A stretch of 64,000 bases of DNA from an uncultured Bacteroidales bacterium (GCA_902802285.1 CADCLI010000008.1:15683-79682); one strand, 5' to 3'; positions 46,615 to 57,785 are shown, counted from the stretch's first letter. Numbers and translations: made by a program. The notes: generated from the sequence alone by a model not told the origin.

Positions 46615-46660
46615 GAACTTGCCTGATGCCTGTCAGGAAAGGCAGACAACAGGCAAGTTC
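46615..46660 (-). terminator. Terminator of the OmpA-family gene
   Basis: GAACTTGCCTG (46615-46625) and CAGGCAAGTTC (46650-46660) form a perfect 11-pair stem with a further hairpin (CTGTC/GGCAG) in the loop. On the minus strand it is followed by a T run. Confidence 0.8.
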
Positions 46661-46680
46661 ATTATTGATATCCGCTATGT

Positions 46681-47835
46681 TTATTTAACAGTACAGATAG
46701 ATACACGGTTAAGGTTCATATCCTCACCCTTATACATGTTCTCGCTTGAACCATGTGCGGAATAGGTGATACGGGACTCATCGATACCGTTATCCTTCAG
46801 CAGCTTGACCACATTGCTGGCACGGCGCTCAGAAATCTTCTGGTTGTACTCGGCAGTACCGGTAGCGGCATCAGCATGTGAAGAAATCTCAATCTTGGCA
46901 TCAGGATTCTCCTTCAGGAACTCAACAATACGACGAACCTTGTACATCTCAGCACGGCTTACCTCATCCTTGTTGATGTCATAGTAGATCTCCTCATAGA
47001 CAGTATTCTTGACAACCTCAACAGGCTTCTCAACTATCTCCTTGATTACCTCAGGCTCAACTTCAGGACACTCAGGAATCTCTGAAGCAGGAACCATCTT
47101 CTCCTTAGGAGTCTTGCTGTGAGTAGGACCGAAGCAGTACTTTAAACCTACCAGGCCATTGAAATACCAGTCAGTATTCCAGGTCTTCTTGGAGTTGTAC
47201 TGATCTGACAATGTGTTGGCCTGCATTTCAAGACCTACAGCCCATTTGTCATTGATGTGATAGTCTACAAAACCACCGAAACGGAAAGGCCAGTAGAGAG
47301 TGCGTCTGTTCTCGACATACTCCATAACATCACCACTGATATCTACAGTTGTGTTATATGCAGCTATAAGGTCCTGCTTGGCATCCTCGGCCTCCTTGTT
47401 GCTGAAAACGAAGTTTGCACCGATACCTGCCAGCAGACCTGCACTGAACTTACGCTCAGGGTTAAATCCGCCTATCATATTGGTAAGGTCAAACATTACA
47501 TCCAGAGAAGGAGATACATAGTTCCAACTCCATGAATATCTGTTGCCGTCGGGTGTGAAGTTCTCATCGATACCGCCAAAGCTCTTCCATCCGTTAACTG
47601 ACAGACGTAAGGCTACTGAAGGTGTGAACTCATAACCGAATCCCAACTGAGCATTGAAATAAGTCAGGTCAAAGAAGGGAATCTCACCGAGAGTATACTG
47701 TCCACCCACATTACCTTGTATAAAGAAATGGGGATTGAATGTATAATCATACTCCGGCTCCTCATTCGTCTGAGCTGGCAACACGGCACAAACTGAAAGC
47801 AGTAAAGCCGTTGTTAGTATTCTAAATCTTTTCAT
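46681..47835 (-). CDS. OmpA-family outer membrane protein
   Basis: A 384-residue protein with signal MKRFRILTTALLLSVCAVLP, an N-terminal barrel (about residues 25-240, FIQGNVGGQYTLGEIPFFDL; GFGYEFTPSVALRLSVNGW) and a C-terminal peptidoglycan-binding OmpA domain (about residues 270-384): VYEEIYYDINKDEVSRAEMY, ISSHADAATGTAEYNQKISE, RRASNVVKLLKDNGI and LNRVSICTV. It ties the outer membrane to peptidoglycan. It starts 30 bp after the coiled-coil lipoprotein gene, so both are probably made from the promoter at 50301-50333. Confidence 0.92.
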   Translation of the reverse strand: MKRFRILTTALLLSVCAVLPAQTNEEPEYDYTFNPHFFIQGNVGGQYTLGEIPFFDLTYFNAQLGFGYEFTPSVALRLSVNGWKSFGGIDENFTPDGNRYSWSWNYVSPSLDVMFDLTNMIGGFNPERKFSAGLLAGIGANFVFSNKEAEDAKQDLIAAYNTTVDISGDVMEYVENRRTLYWPFRFGGFVDYHINDKWAVGLEMQANTLSDQYNSKKTWNTDWYFNGLVGLKYCFGPTHSKTPKEKMVPASEIPECPEVEPEVIKEIVEKPVEVVKNTVYEEIYYDINKDEVSRAEMYKVRRIVEFLKENPDAKIEISSHADAATGTAEYNQKISERRASNVVKLLKDNGIDESRITYSAHGSSENMYKGEDMNLNRVSICTVK

Positions 47836-47865
47836 TGTCCTATAATCATTTTAGGTTCACGGTAA

Positions 47866-50208
47866 TCACTCCACTGTAACATAGAATCTCTGAGCGGTCA
47901 CCACACCTGAGTAGTCAACTGCACTGTAATAGATTGTGTATGTACCAGGTGTTGTAGGAGCAAACGGAATAGCATAACGCTTACCGTCTATAGGAGTGTT
48001 GTAGTACTCACCACCATTAATGGTAGCGGCATCCGGACCGCCGACAACAGCAATGTACTTCTGATATGCAGGAGCAAGAAGCTCTGCAGTATAAGAGGTA
48101 GGATAGAGAACTATACCACCGCCAGCTGCTGTGAATTTTGACGGATGAGCGGGATCATTACTCATGGGATGGAATGAACCGTCACTAGCCTCATAAAGGA
48201 TAACAGGCTGCAGCACTGCATTTACATCAAGACCAAGCTTGCTGTTGATACGGCTGGTCACTGCGTTGATGCGGCTGATGAGTGAATTCATGTTGCTGAA
48301 GTAGCTGTTGTATCCGCTCAGTGAGTTGTTGATGGATGTCTTGACGCTCTCAAGCATCTTGTCCATCTCAGTGTTCAGTTTACCTGCAATCTGGTTCTTT
48401 ACAAGATTCTCAACCTGAGTCTTTATCTGGGTCATGATGTTGTCTATTGCATTGTTTGCACTAGTTTCCCATTCAACTTTCTTGCCATTAAATGCCGTCT
48501 CAACATCAGACAGAACACCAGCAAGTCCGTCAACAGTGTATGTTGTAGGAACTGTTGCATTTACGATATTACCCGTACCATCAACATGGTCAGGCATATA
48601 GATATCAACACTGATAGTTCCGGTTGGTGCTATAGATACATCACCGAAAGAAATGTGGGCAAGTGATCCGTCAATGGTGAATGTAATATCATTCAGATTA
48701 ATAGGAGTGAATGTCGGCTTTGAAATAGACAGTTCGGTAAGCGGGCTGATGGTGGGCAGTCTGCGTGAAGTGCCCATACCCTGACCGGCTGAATATGACA
48801 AGGGCTGGATGGCTGTTACAGCTACATCATACTGTGATGTTACGCTGTGGTCGCCCATGCTGTCTGTCCACTCTACCCTTACGGCATTGGCATCAAATGA
48901 TGTCTGGGCAAGTTTGAACACTGCACCTGCTATACCTGACAGGTTGATTCCGTCTTTGTAATTAATGATGTCCTTTGCAATGTTCTTAAGCTGGTCCTTG
49001 GTAACAGCATACTGAGGTGCAAGCTGGCTTGCTGCGCTCTCCTCTATCTTGATTGCAGCCTCATAGAAACCGGTATTGGCAGCGGCACGGTTGCTCAAAC
49101 CGAATGTGAGTTTCTCTGTTGAAGGCTTGAGGGTATCAAACACAACAGGTGTCGAATCACCCAGGCTGTTTACGAAATAGAACTTGTAGGTAGAATCAAT
49201 CTTAACCTCATTGGGGTTGATTGTCAGGAATATGCGGCCTGCGTTGTTGGCAGAATCGCTGATGATGGTGTTACCCTGTGAGATTGAAGTTTGGGTAGGT
49301 GTACCGATAACTGCAAGTTCTGCTGCTGACAGCTCCATACCTGGATCCAGCACTGCGCTCAGGTCTGCGTCATTCTCAGTTGCGGGGAATGTAACATTGT
49401 TAAGGGCCTCACCATAGTAGCAGCTCAGGATATTTGAACGGATGCCCATGGGCAGTGCGAATGATCCGAATGTGGGATTCACCGTACCCTGAACATAGAT
49501 GCTGGTGATACGTCTCTTCTCTGCATCCATCAGGCTGTCAACCCTCTGCTCCAGAGTATCAACACGCCACTCAAGAGTATCGATACGGCGCTTGAGTGTG
49601 TCAATCCTCAACTCCAGTGTGTCAACCCTTAAGATAAGAGTGTCAATCCTGCGTGAGTTGTAACGGATAGTATCGATGTAGACGTGCAGCACTGAATCCA
49701 CCTCATGGATACTCTTCTTGAGCACCTTGACTGAGTCAAACAGAGGTACTGTATCATAATCTGCTATCTTCATGATGCTGTCAAGCTCATGTCTCATTCT
49801 GACTATTACAGTGTCAATAGAGTCATTGTAATGCTTTGCAGAATCGGCTGTACCCTTTATTGCATTCGCCTTGTTGTTCAGGAGATTGAATCTGCCAAGA
49901 ACTGAATTTGAATCTTTTACAAGAGTGTCCATCTGCTCTTTCAGTTTCTGAACCTCATTATACAAGGTATCAGTTACTTTGTTAAGTGAATCACAATTCA
50001 CATTGCACATCTTGAGTCTGCTGATTCTGGCGCGCAAACTGTCAATTGAATCAGCGTTTGCATTAATTGAGTCCCACAACTGTGCGTGGTCAATCTTGCT
50101 CTGAGTCCTGAGATCCGAATAATCATCATAGTCCTTGCAGGAACTCACTAATGCCAAGCCCGTTACAGAGATGGCAATTAATAAACTACATAAGAGCCTT
50201 TTTTTCAT
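47866..50208 (-). CDS. Large coiled-coil lipoprotein with tandem heptad repeats
   Basis: A 780-residue protein that I do not assign to a family. ATG 50208 gives a lipoprotein signal (MKKRLLCSLLIAISVTGLAL, lipobox VSSC, Cys24). A long coiled-coil region (about residues 40-235) includes six successive (R)(I/V)DTLxx heptads near residues 186-227. A beta-rich middle follows (residues about 240-600), then a second helical segment (about residues 600-700, ISRINAVTSRINSKLGLDVN) and a C-terminal Ig-like domain (APTTPGTYTIYYSAVDYSGV). The form suggests a stalk reaching out from the outer membrane. A strong promoter precedes it, and an OmpA protein follows. Confidence 0.8.
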   Translation of the reverse strand: MKKRLLCSLLIAISVTGLALVSSCKDYDDYSDLRTQSKIDHAQLWDSINANADSIDSLRARISRLKMCNVNCDSLNKVTDTLYNEVQKLKEQMDTLVKDSNSVLGRFNLLNNKANAIKGTADSAKHYNDSIDTVIVRMRHELDSIMKIADYDTVPLFDSVKVLKKSIHEVDSVLHVYIDTIRYNSRRIDTLILRVDTLELRIDTLKRRIDTLEWRVDTLEQRVDSLMDAEKRRITSIYVQGTVNPTFGSFALPMGIRSNILSCYYGEALNNVTFPATENDADLSAVLDPGMELSAAELAVIGTPTQTSISQGNTIISDSANNAGRIFLTINPNEVKIDSTYKFYFVNSLGDSTPVVFDTLKPSTEKLTFGLSNRAAANTGFYEAAIKIEESAASQLAPQYAVTKDQLKNIAKDIINYKDGINLSGIAGAVFKLAQTSFDANAVRVEWTDSMGDHSVTSQYDVAVTAIQPLSYSAGQGMGTSRRLPTISPLTELSISKPTFTPINLNDITFTIDGSLAHISFGDVSIAPTGTISVDIYMPDHVDGTGNIVNATVPTTYTVDGLAGVLSDVETAFNGKKVEWETSANNAIDNIMTQIKTQVENLVKNQIAGKLNTEMDKMLESVKTSINNSLSGYNSYFSNMNSLISRINAVTSRINSKLGLDVNAVLQPVILYEASDGSFHPMSNDPAHPSKFTAAGGGIVLYPTSYTAELLAPAYQKYIAVVGGPDAATINGGEYYNTPIDGKRYAIPFAPTTPGTYTIYYSAVDYSGVVTAQRFYVTVE
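49525..49650 (-). repeat. Six-copy 21-bp tandem repeat encoding coiled-coil heptads
   Basis: Six diverged 21-bp units encode RIDTLIL, RVDTLEL, RIDTLKR, RIDTLEW, RVDTLEQ and RVDSLMD. Codons differ between units, so protein-level selection on the heptad rather than recent slippage keeps the pattern. Confidence 0.85.
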
Positions 50209-50300
50209 TGCTTGAAAATTAATATTTGAATGTGTTAAATCCTTTTGGACATCAATGTCGGAAACCGCAATAGCATTATGCTTTTGCAACTTTCAAGCCG

Positions 50301-50333
50301 CAAAATTAGTTTAAAATCTTGATATTATACAAA
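50301..50333 (-). promoter_or_regulatory. Promoter of the coiled-coil lipoprotein / OmpA operon
   Basis: Minus strand: TTTG (50333-50330) and TAATTTTG (50308-50301), 21 bp apart, a full Bacteroidota promoter. It gives a leader of about 85 nt before the ATG at 50208. Confidence 0.7.
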
Positions 50334-50356
50334 AAAAGGAAAAAAAAGTGATGTGT

Positions 50357-52024
50357 CTATCCGTTTTTTTGAGCGTCCCTGTCACGTATCTCAACGCGGC
50401 GGATTTTGCCGCTGATAGTCTTGGGCAGCTCATCCACGAATTCCACTACGCGGGGATACTTATATGGCGCCGACACTTTCTTGACATGATTCTGTATCTC
50501 CTTTATCAGAGCCTCCTTGTCCGGATAATCACGATACTCCCTGGACAGTATTATAGTGGCCTTGACCACCTGGCCGCGGACTTCATCAGGAACACCGGTT
50601 ACGGCACACTCCACGACTGCGGGATGTGTCATCAGGGCACTCTCCACCTCAAACGGTCCTATACGGTAACCTGAACTTTTGATTACGTCATCGGTACGGC
50701 CCACAAACCAGTAGTAGCCGTCACTGTCACGCCAAGCCACATCACCTGTATGATAAATCCCGTTATTATGAACGGTCTTGGTCAGTTCCGGGTTGTGGTA
50801 GTACTCCTCAAACAGGCCCAACGGAATGCGCTTGTCTGTATGGAGTATTATCTCGCCGCTTTCGCCGTCCTCGGCCGAACGTCCGTCATTTGTTAGCAGG
50901 TCCATATCATACGCGGGATTGGGCACGCCCAGTGAACCGGGTTTGGGTTTCATCCACGGGAATGTGCCTATGGTCATGGCAGTCTCTGTCTGTCCGAACC
51001 CTTCATGAATATCAAGTCCCGTATGTTCCTTCCAGAACTCAAACACGCTGGGATTGAGAGGTTCGCCGGCCGTAGTGCAGTATTTCAGGGCGCTCAGGTC
51101 ATACTGGCTCAAGTCTTCACGAATAAGATAACGGTATATCGTGGGAGGAGCACAGAATGATGTAACCTTATATTTAGCCATTGCAGCCAGTATATTGGAC
51201 GGAGTGAACTTTTCATGATCATATACAAACACTGCAGCGCCTGACAGCCACTGTCCGTACAGTTTACCCCAGACTGCCTTGCCCCAACCGGTATCAGCCA
51301 CGGTAAGATGCAGGCTGTTTTCATTTACATTATGCCAGTATTTGGCTGTCACGATATGACCCAGCGGGTATAAGAAATTGTGGGCCACCATCTTGGGGTT
51401 ACCGCTTGAGCCGGAAGTAAAGTAGAGCAACGATATGTCATGATTGTCATTGACATGGGCAGGACGTACAAACTCAGGCGCATTCCTCATGCCCTCATCC
51501 ATGCTGTGCCAGCCATCCTTGTTGTATGACCCGGTAGCCACCAGGACCTTGACCGATGGTGCATCCTTAAGGCAGTCATTGACATGTTGTATCATGATAG
51601 GCTCATCGGCAGATACAATCATCTTGATCTGTGCCGAGTTGGCTCTATAAATAAGGTCTTTAGGAGTAAGCAGATGGGTTGCGGGTATGGCCACGGCTCC
51701 CAGCTTATGGAGCGCTACGATAGAGAACCAGAATTCAGCACGGCGCTTGAGCATCATCATGACGCAGTCCCCACGGCCTATTCCCAATGACTGATAGAAT
51801 GAGGCCACCTGATCCGATTTGCGTTTGATGTCGGCAAAAGTGTAACGGTGTTCCTCGCCTTCGTCATTAGTCCACAGCAATGCCAGCTTATCCGGATTGG
51901 TGCGGGCCCATTCGTCAACCACGTCATAGCCGAAGTTGAAATTCTCAGGTACTATTATCTCAAAATTATCAAGGAAATCCTCAAGTGAGTCAAACTCTAC
52001 TTTCCGTAAGTATTTTTCAAGCAT
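50357..52024 (-). CDS. AMP-forming acyl-CoA ligase 1 (acetyl/medium-chain CoA synthetase-like)
   Basis: Activates a carboxylic acid to acyl-CoA via acyl-AMP. ATG 52024 (MLEKYLRKVEFDSLEDFLDN) gives 555 residues; a TTG start at 52033 is possible. Motifs: A3 YFTSGSSGNPKMVAHN (about residue 200), A5 GFGQTETAMTIG, A7 YHTGDVAWRDSDGYYWFVGR, A8 DDVIKSSGYRIGPFEVES and A10 PKTISGKIRR with the catalytic Lys. It resembles the ACSM/acetyl-CoA synthetase branch. The last gene of the operon XRE2-ligase2-XRE1-ligase1. Confidence 0.9.
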   Translation of the reverse strand: MLEKYLRKVEFDSLEDFLDNFEIIVPENFNFGYDVVDEWARTNPDKLALLWTNDEGEEHRYTFADIKRKSDQVASFYQSLGIGRGDCVMMMLKRRAEFWFSIVALHKLGAVAIPATHLLTPKDLIYRANSAQIKMIVSADEPIMIQHVNDCLKDAPSVKVLVATGSYNKDGWHSMDEGMRNAPEFVRPAHVNDNHDISLLYFTSGSSGNPKMVAHNFLYPLGHIVTAKYWHNVNENSLHLTVADTGWGKAVWGKLYGQWLSGAAVFVYDHEKFTPSNILAAMAKYKVTSFCAPPTIYRYLIREDLSQYDLSALKYCTTAGEPLNPSVFEFWKEHTGLDIHEGFGQTETAMTIGTFPWMKPKPGSLGVPNPAYDMDLLTNDGRSAEDGESGEIILHTDKRIPLGLFEEYYHNPELTKTVHNNGIYHTGDVAWRDSDGYYWFVGRTDDVIKSSGYRIGPFEVESALMTHPAVVECAVTGVPDEVRGQVVKATIILSREYRDYPDKEALIKEIQNHVKKVSAPYKYPRVVEFVDELPKTISGKIRRVEIRDRDAQKNG

Positions 52025-52029
52025 AAAAA

Positions 52030-52587
52030 TCAAACTATAATTGCAAAGAAACGGGCAGGTTCTCCGTTAAGCGCTTTCATTCCGTGAGGTTGGATGGCAT
52101 CAAAATAAATGCTGTCCCCGGGGTTCAGAATCAACTCCTTGCCGCCGATGCTCAACAGCAGGGTTCCCTTAAGCACCAGGTTGAATTCCTGACCTTCATG
52201 TGAATTGAGATGCATATGCTCCTCCATCTTAGGGTCAACGGTCACAATGAACGGAGATGCCTTGGCGTGTTTGAATCCCATGGCAAGCGCCTGATACTTA
52301 TAGGCTTTCTGACGTTCTATCACCGGGCCCTTACCCTTGCGGACCAGCCAGTAGCTTGTCATGTTGGGTGAGTCGCCGGCAAACAGTTCAAGAGGCTCAA
52401 CCCCCAGCACTGAGGCAGCATTGCAAAGGAAATTCATGGGGATATCCGATTCCCCTGACTCGTAGCGTTTCAGTTCATCTGGGGTGATTCCACACTTGGC
52501 AGCTACCTCCTCTACGGTCATGTCCAAATCCTCGCGGAGTCCGCGCAGGCGCATGGCCATCTGTTTTATTTGTTCGTTTATTTCCAT
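52030..52587 (-). CDS. XRE-family regulator with C-terminal cupin domain 1
   Basis: A 185-residue regulator with an N-terminal HTH (residues about 10-65, LRGLREDLDMTVEEVAAKCG; ITPDELKRYESGESDIP) and a C-terminal cupin-2 domain (about residues 110-185) with HLNSHEGQEFNLVLKGTLLL and LNPGDSIYFDAIQPHGM. The cupin His/Glu set suggests sensing of a small acid or metal. It sits between two acyl-CoA ligase genes and probably controls them in response to their substrate (inference). Confidence 0.9.
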   Translation of the reverse strand: MEINEQIKQMAMRLRGLREDLDMTVEEVAAKCGITPDELKRYESGESDIPMNFLCNAASVLGVEPLELFAGDSPNMTSYWLVRKGKGPVIERQKAYKYQALAMGFKHAKASPFIVTVDPKMEEHMHLNSHEGQEFNLVLKGTLLLSIGGKELILNPGDSIYFDAIQPHGMKALNGEPARFFAIIV

Positions 52588-52588
52588 A

Positions 52589-54241
52589 TCAAATCACTTC
52601 TATTCCCTGTTCCTCGCAAAGCTTGAGGCTAAGCTCGCGAAGCTTGAATTTCTGAATCTTGCCGCTGCCGGTAAGGGGATATTCCTTTACAAAGAATACA
52701 TATTTCGGTATCTTGTAACGGGCTATCTTGCCGCGGCAGTAATCACGCACCACATCCTCTGTCAGAGCGGCCCCTTCTTCGGCAATTATGAATGCGCCTA
52801 CCTCCTCTCCGTATTTTTTGGAAGGTACACCGGCCACCTGGACGTCGCGCACCCCTGGCAGATGATAAAGAAACTCCTCTATCTCACGCGGATATATATT
52901 CTCACCACCGCGTATGATCATATCCTTGATACGGCCGGTTATACGGTAGTTGCCGTTCTCATCCATTATACCCAGGTCACCTGAATGCAGGTAGCCGTTG
53001 CTGTCTATTACCTCGGCAGTGGCCTTGGGATTCTTGTAATAACCTTTCATCACGTTGAATCCCTTGCAGCACATCTCGCCCTGAGTACCGGCCGGAACCT
53101 CTTTGTTAGTCTCCGGATCCAGCACCTTGACATCGACGAACTCATAGTCACGGCCCACCGTGGTATAGCGCACCTCATCGGGATCGTCTATACGTGTCTG
53201 ACTCATTCCCGGAGATGACTCGGTAAGGCCGTATACGCTGGTCACGCGCAAGTGCATCTTATCCTCAACCTTACGCATCAGCTCAATAGGACAGAGCGAT
53301 CCGGCCATGATACCGGTACGCAGACATGTCAGGTCAAACATATCGAACATGGGGTGGTTCAGTTCGGCAATGAACATGGTGGGTACGCCATACAGTGCGG
53401 TGCAACGCTCCTTGTGGACCGATGCCAGCGTTACCAGCGGATCAAAACGCTCCACCACCACCTCGGTACATCCGTGGGTAAGGCAGTTCATGGTGGCCAG
53501 AACCACGCCGAAGCAGTGGAACAGTGGCACGCATACGCACAGTTTGTCATCCTGCGTGAATTTCATGTGCTCGCCGGTCAGGAAACCGTCATTGGCTATA
53601 TTATAGTGCGTAAGCATCACGCCCTTGGGAAAACCTGTAGTTCCGGATGTGTACTGCATGTTTACCACGTCATGGCAGGATACTGACCTGCGCAAGCGCA
53701 GGAACTCATCATCATCTGTATTCTCACCAAGAAGGAGTATCTCTGCGGTATTGTACATTCCGCGGTACTTCTCCTGACCTATATAAACCACGTTCTTGAG
53801 TTTGGGAAAACGCTTGCTTTCCAGATGTCCGCGCTGGCATTCGCGCAGTTCCGGAAGCATTGTGTAGGCCATATCCACATAGTTGCTCTCCCATGTGCCG
53901 TCGGTAAGGCAGAGGGTGTGCATATCGGAGTCCTTGCAAAGATACTCCAGTTCATTCTGCTTGTAGTTTGTATTAACGGTGATGCACACGGCCCCTATCT
54001 TGGCGCAGGCATACAGGAATGTCAGCCAGTCAGGCACATTCTGAGCCCAGAGTCCGACGTGGGTCCCCTTGGTCACGCCGATTGCTATCAGGCCACGGGC
54101 CATGTCATCGACCCTCTCGTTGAACTGTTTCCAGGTAAAACGCAGGTCACGGTCCGAATATACTATATATTCCCTGTCAGGCGAAACCTTGGCCCAATGC
54201 TCAAGATAATCGCCCAGAGTCTTTTCTGAAAGTTCAGGCAT
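52589..54241 (-). CDS. AMP-forming acyl-CoA ligase 2 (long/medium-chain FadD-like)
   Basis: A 550-residue ligase of the same superfamily but a different branch from ligase 1: A3 [20 protein letters not shown] (about residue 192), A5 [14 protein letters not shown]7 [19 protein letters not shown]8 [20 protein letters not shown] and A10 [13 protein letters not shown]. It resembles FadD/YngI-type enzymes. It lies 4 bp after XRE2 and 1 bp before XRE1. Confidence 0.9.
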   Translation of the reverse strand: MPELSEKTLGDYLEHWAKVSPDREYIVYSDRDLRFTWKQFNERVDDMARGLIAIGVTKGTHVGLWAQNVPDWLTFLYACAKIGAVCITVNTNYKQNELEYLCKDSDMHTLCLTDGTWESNYVDMAYTMLPELRECQRGHLESKRFPKLKNVVYIGQEKYRGMYNTAEILLLGENTDDDEFLRLRRSVSCHDVVNMQYTSGTTGFPKGVMLTHYNIANDGFLTGEHMKFTQDDKLCVCVPLFHCFGVVLATMNCLTHGCTEVVVERFDPLVTLASVHKERCTALYGVPTMFIAELNHPMFDMFDLTCLRTGIMAGSLCPIELMRKVEDKMHLRVTSVYGLTESSPGMSQTRIDDPDEVRYTTVGRDYEFVDVKVLDPETNKEVPAGTQGEMCCKGFNVMKGYYKNPKATAEVIDSNGYLHSGDLGIMDENGNYRITGRIKDMIIRGGENIYPREIEEFLYHLPGVRDVQVAGVPSKKYGEEVGAFIIAEEGAALTEDVVRDYCRGKIARYKIPKYVFFVKEYPLTGSGKIQKFKLRELSLKLCEEQGIEVI

Positions 54242-54245
54242 AATG

Positions 54246-54821
54246 TCAGATTGGTGTATAAACTACTGCAAGGATACGCGCCTTCTGGCCGTTGTAGCCA
54301 TGCACGTGATGTTTCACGATTGAATCATAGTATATGCTGTCACCCTTCTCCAGAACATAGGTGTTCTTGCCGTAGTTTATCTCTACATATCCGTCAAGAA
54401 CGTAGATAAACTCCTCACCTTCATGTGTGGACAGATCAAATTTGGAATCTCCGGTCGGAAGTATGTCAATCACGAACGGCTCCAGATGACGGTTGTCCTT
54501 ACCCTCGGACAGAGAATGGTATATCATATTCTCATGACCCTCGGAACCGTGATTTGAAAAACGTACGCTTTCACGCTCCTCTTCATGGCGGCTTACCACT
54601 GCGCCTACGCTCTGCTGATCATCCAGGAATGTGCCCAGTCTTACACCCAGCACGCGGGCAATCTTGATAAGGGGAGCCAATCCCGGCAGCGGACCGTCAT
54701 CCTCTATGGCTTTAACCTGTTCCAACGGCAACTGGGCCCGCTCTGCCAGCACCTCAATCTCCATCTGTTTTGACTCTCTCAGGGAGCGGATTTTCTTTCC
54801 GACCTGCACTTTGCTTTTCAT
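54246..54821 (-). CDS. XRE-family regulator with C-terminal cupin domain 2
   Basis: A 191-residue paralogue in domain layout of XRE1: HTH (residues about 9-63, [33 protein letters not shown]) and cupin-2 (about residues 115-191, [39 protein letters not shown]). It heads the operon and is divergent from gyrB. Inverted repeats over and beside its -7 element suit autoregulation. Confidence 0.9.
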   Translation of the reverse strand: MKSKVQVGKKIRSLRESKQMEIEVLAERAQLPLEQVKAIEDDGPLPGLAPLIKIARVLGVRLGTFLDDQQSVGAVVSRHEEERESVRFSNHGSEGHENMIYHSLSEGKDNRHLEPFVIDILPTGDSKFDLSTHEGEEFIYVLDGYVEINYGKNTYVLEKGDSIYYDSIVKHHVHGYNGQKARILAVVYTPI

Positions 54822-54854
54822 ATCTTTTGTATTATTATACAGGTAATGTACGCA

Positions 54855-54870
54855 TTTTGCCGCAAAAATA
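54855..54870 (-). promoter_or_regulatory. Candidate promoter/operator of the XRE-cupin operon
   Basis: Minus strand TATTTTTG (54870-54863) fits the -7 element, 42 bp before the ATG. It is overlapped by the inverted repeat TTTTGC-C-GCAAAA (54855-54867), a possible operator. Confidence 0.4.
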
Positions 54871-54888
54871 CAAAAAAGGCCGAAACAT

Positions 54889-54906
54889 ATGCGTCTGCCA
54901 ACGCAT
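54889..54906. promoter_or_regulatory. Inverted repeat upstream of the XRE-cupin operon
   Basis: ATGCGT-ctgcca-ACGCAT is a perfect inverted repeat with six-base arms, about 20 bp upstream of the -7 element of XRE2 in the gyrB-XRE2 spacer. A candidate operator. Confidence 0.35.
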
Positions 54907-54942
54907 TTATATTACATAGGGTATAAAAAATGTTCTTTTTAA

Positions 54943-56952
<2,010 letters not shown>

Positions 56953-56971
56953 GACCATCCGGCAGCAGCTC

Positions 56972-56996
56972 GCCGCTTCGCGGCTCGAGGTTTTTT
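56972..56996 (+). terminator. Terminator of gyrB
   Basis: GCCGC-TTC-GCGGC (56972-56984) with partly paired flanks is followed by CTCGAGG and six T residues (56991-56996). Confidence 0.7.
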
Positions 56997-56997
56997 G

Positions 56998-57187
56998 GAC
57001 TTTTTCGCCTTCGGCTTAAAGTCTCGGGACAGGAACTTATCTGCGTATTAGGTACACGACATTTTTTTAGTTTGGGGCGGTGACGCCCCAAACCCGTTAC
57101 ACGGGACAAGGTCCCGCTCCACTCTGCCGGCCTTCGGCCGGGTAACAATAAACCCTGACGGGCTTCGCTGTCAGGGTTTACTGTTAC
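56998..57187. repeat. Hairpin-chain spacer B (no gene)
   Basis: The 396 bp between gyrB and rpsT hold no gene. In series are GACTTT/AAAGTC with inner GCC/GGC (56998-57023), a perfect ten-pair stem GTTTGGGGCG/CGCCCCAAAC with GTGA tetraloop (57070-57093), two overlapping and mutually exclusive hairpins CCCGT/ACGGG and GGGAC/GTCCC (57093-57115), CCGGCC/GGCCGG (57127-57141), and an 18-pair stem with one mismatch (57142-57159 with 57170-57187). The loops are often TTC or TTCG. Beyond 57187 there is a plain stretch to 57252. The function is unknown. Confidence 0.75.
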
Positions 57188-57252
57188 TGGGTGCAAAGGG
57201 GAACTTTCTGCGTACTCGAATCACGGGATGGAAACCTTTATACACTTGGAAA

Positions 57253-57278
57253 CAAAAAAGGTTGGAAAAATCCAACCT
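57253..57278 (-). terminator. Terminator of rpsT
   Basis: AGGTTGGA (57259-57266) and TCCAACCT (57271-57278) form a perfect stem. The A run at 57253-57258 becomes the T run on the minus strand. Confidence 0.75.
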
Positions 57279-57299
57279 AAAACATACGCACCGGATGGT

Positions 57300-57334
57300 A
57301 GCCAACAGCCAATAGCTAATAGCCAACAGCTGAC
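57300..57334. repeat. Heptanucleotide tandem repeat
   Basis: Five units of seven bases, AGCCAAC, AGCCAAT, AGCTAAT, AGCCAAC and AGCTGAC, run in tandem between the rpsT terminator and its stop. A GACGGC/GCCGTC hairpin follows at 57332-57346. Confidence 0.8.
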
Positions 57335-57348
57335 GGCAAGGCCGTCAC

Positions 57349-57603
57349 TTACGCGAGCTTAGCGATGTGAGCGCAGAGCTTTGACTTGAGGTTAGCGGCC
57401 TTGTTCTTGTGGATGAGCTTGGTCTTAGCCAGCTTGTCCAGCATCTTCTGCACCTTGGGATAGGTAGCAACGGCCTCCTCCTTGTTGGTCATGGCGCGAA
57501 GTTCACGAACTGCGTTACGCATGGTCTTTGCATAATAACGGTTGTGAAGTCTTCTCTTCTCGCTCTTTCTGATTGCCTTCAAGGCTGATTTGTGGTTTGC
57601 CAT
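57349..57603 (-). CDS. rpsT: 30S ribosomal protein S20 (bS20)
   Basis: Primary 16S rRNA-binding protein of the small subunit. The 84-residue basic product starts [20 protein letters not shown] and ends in [20 protein letters not shown], the bS20 helical hairpin. It lies 35 bp downstream of tRNA-Glu on the same strand and may share its transcript. Confidence 0.96.
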   Translation of the reverse strand: MANHKSALKAIRKSEKRRLHNRYYAKTMRNAVRELRAMTNKEEAVATYPKVQKMLDKLAKTKLIHKNKAANLKSKLCAHIAKLA

Positions 57604-57638
57604 TATAACAACTTTTTATTTTGAATTTTACTATTTTG

Positions 57639-57710
57639 TAGCGCGTATGAGAGTCGAACTCATCTTGCAAGAATGAAAATCTTGAGTACTAGCCGATATA
57701 CGAACGCGCC
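57639..57710 (-). tRNA. tRNA-Glu (anticodon TTC)
   Basis: A 72-nt cloverleaf: acceptor GGCGCGT/ACGCGCT with G1-U72 and discriminator A, anticodon loop TTTTCAT on stem CAAGA/TCTTG (anticodon TTC), T arm ATGAG-TTCGACT-CTCAT. CCA is not encoded. Confidence 0.95.
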
Positions 57711-57754
57711 ATCCTTTCCGGAAAGCCCATTAGGGCTGCCCTATAAAGCGGATG

Positions 57755-57785
57755 CAAAAGTAGTTACATTTTTCCAAACGGCAAA
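57755..57785 (-). promoter_or_regulatory. Promoter of tRNA-Glu (and perhaps rpsT)
   Basis: Minus strand: TTTG (57785-57782) and TACTTTTG (57762-57755), spaced exactly 19 bp, a near-ideal Bacteroidota promoter. The leader contains AGCCC/GGGCT (57724-57737). Confidence 0.8.

Noticed and set aside
57300..57334. Possible CRISPR-like repeat
   Set aside because: Seven-base units without spacers and no cas genes in the window.
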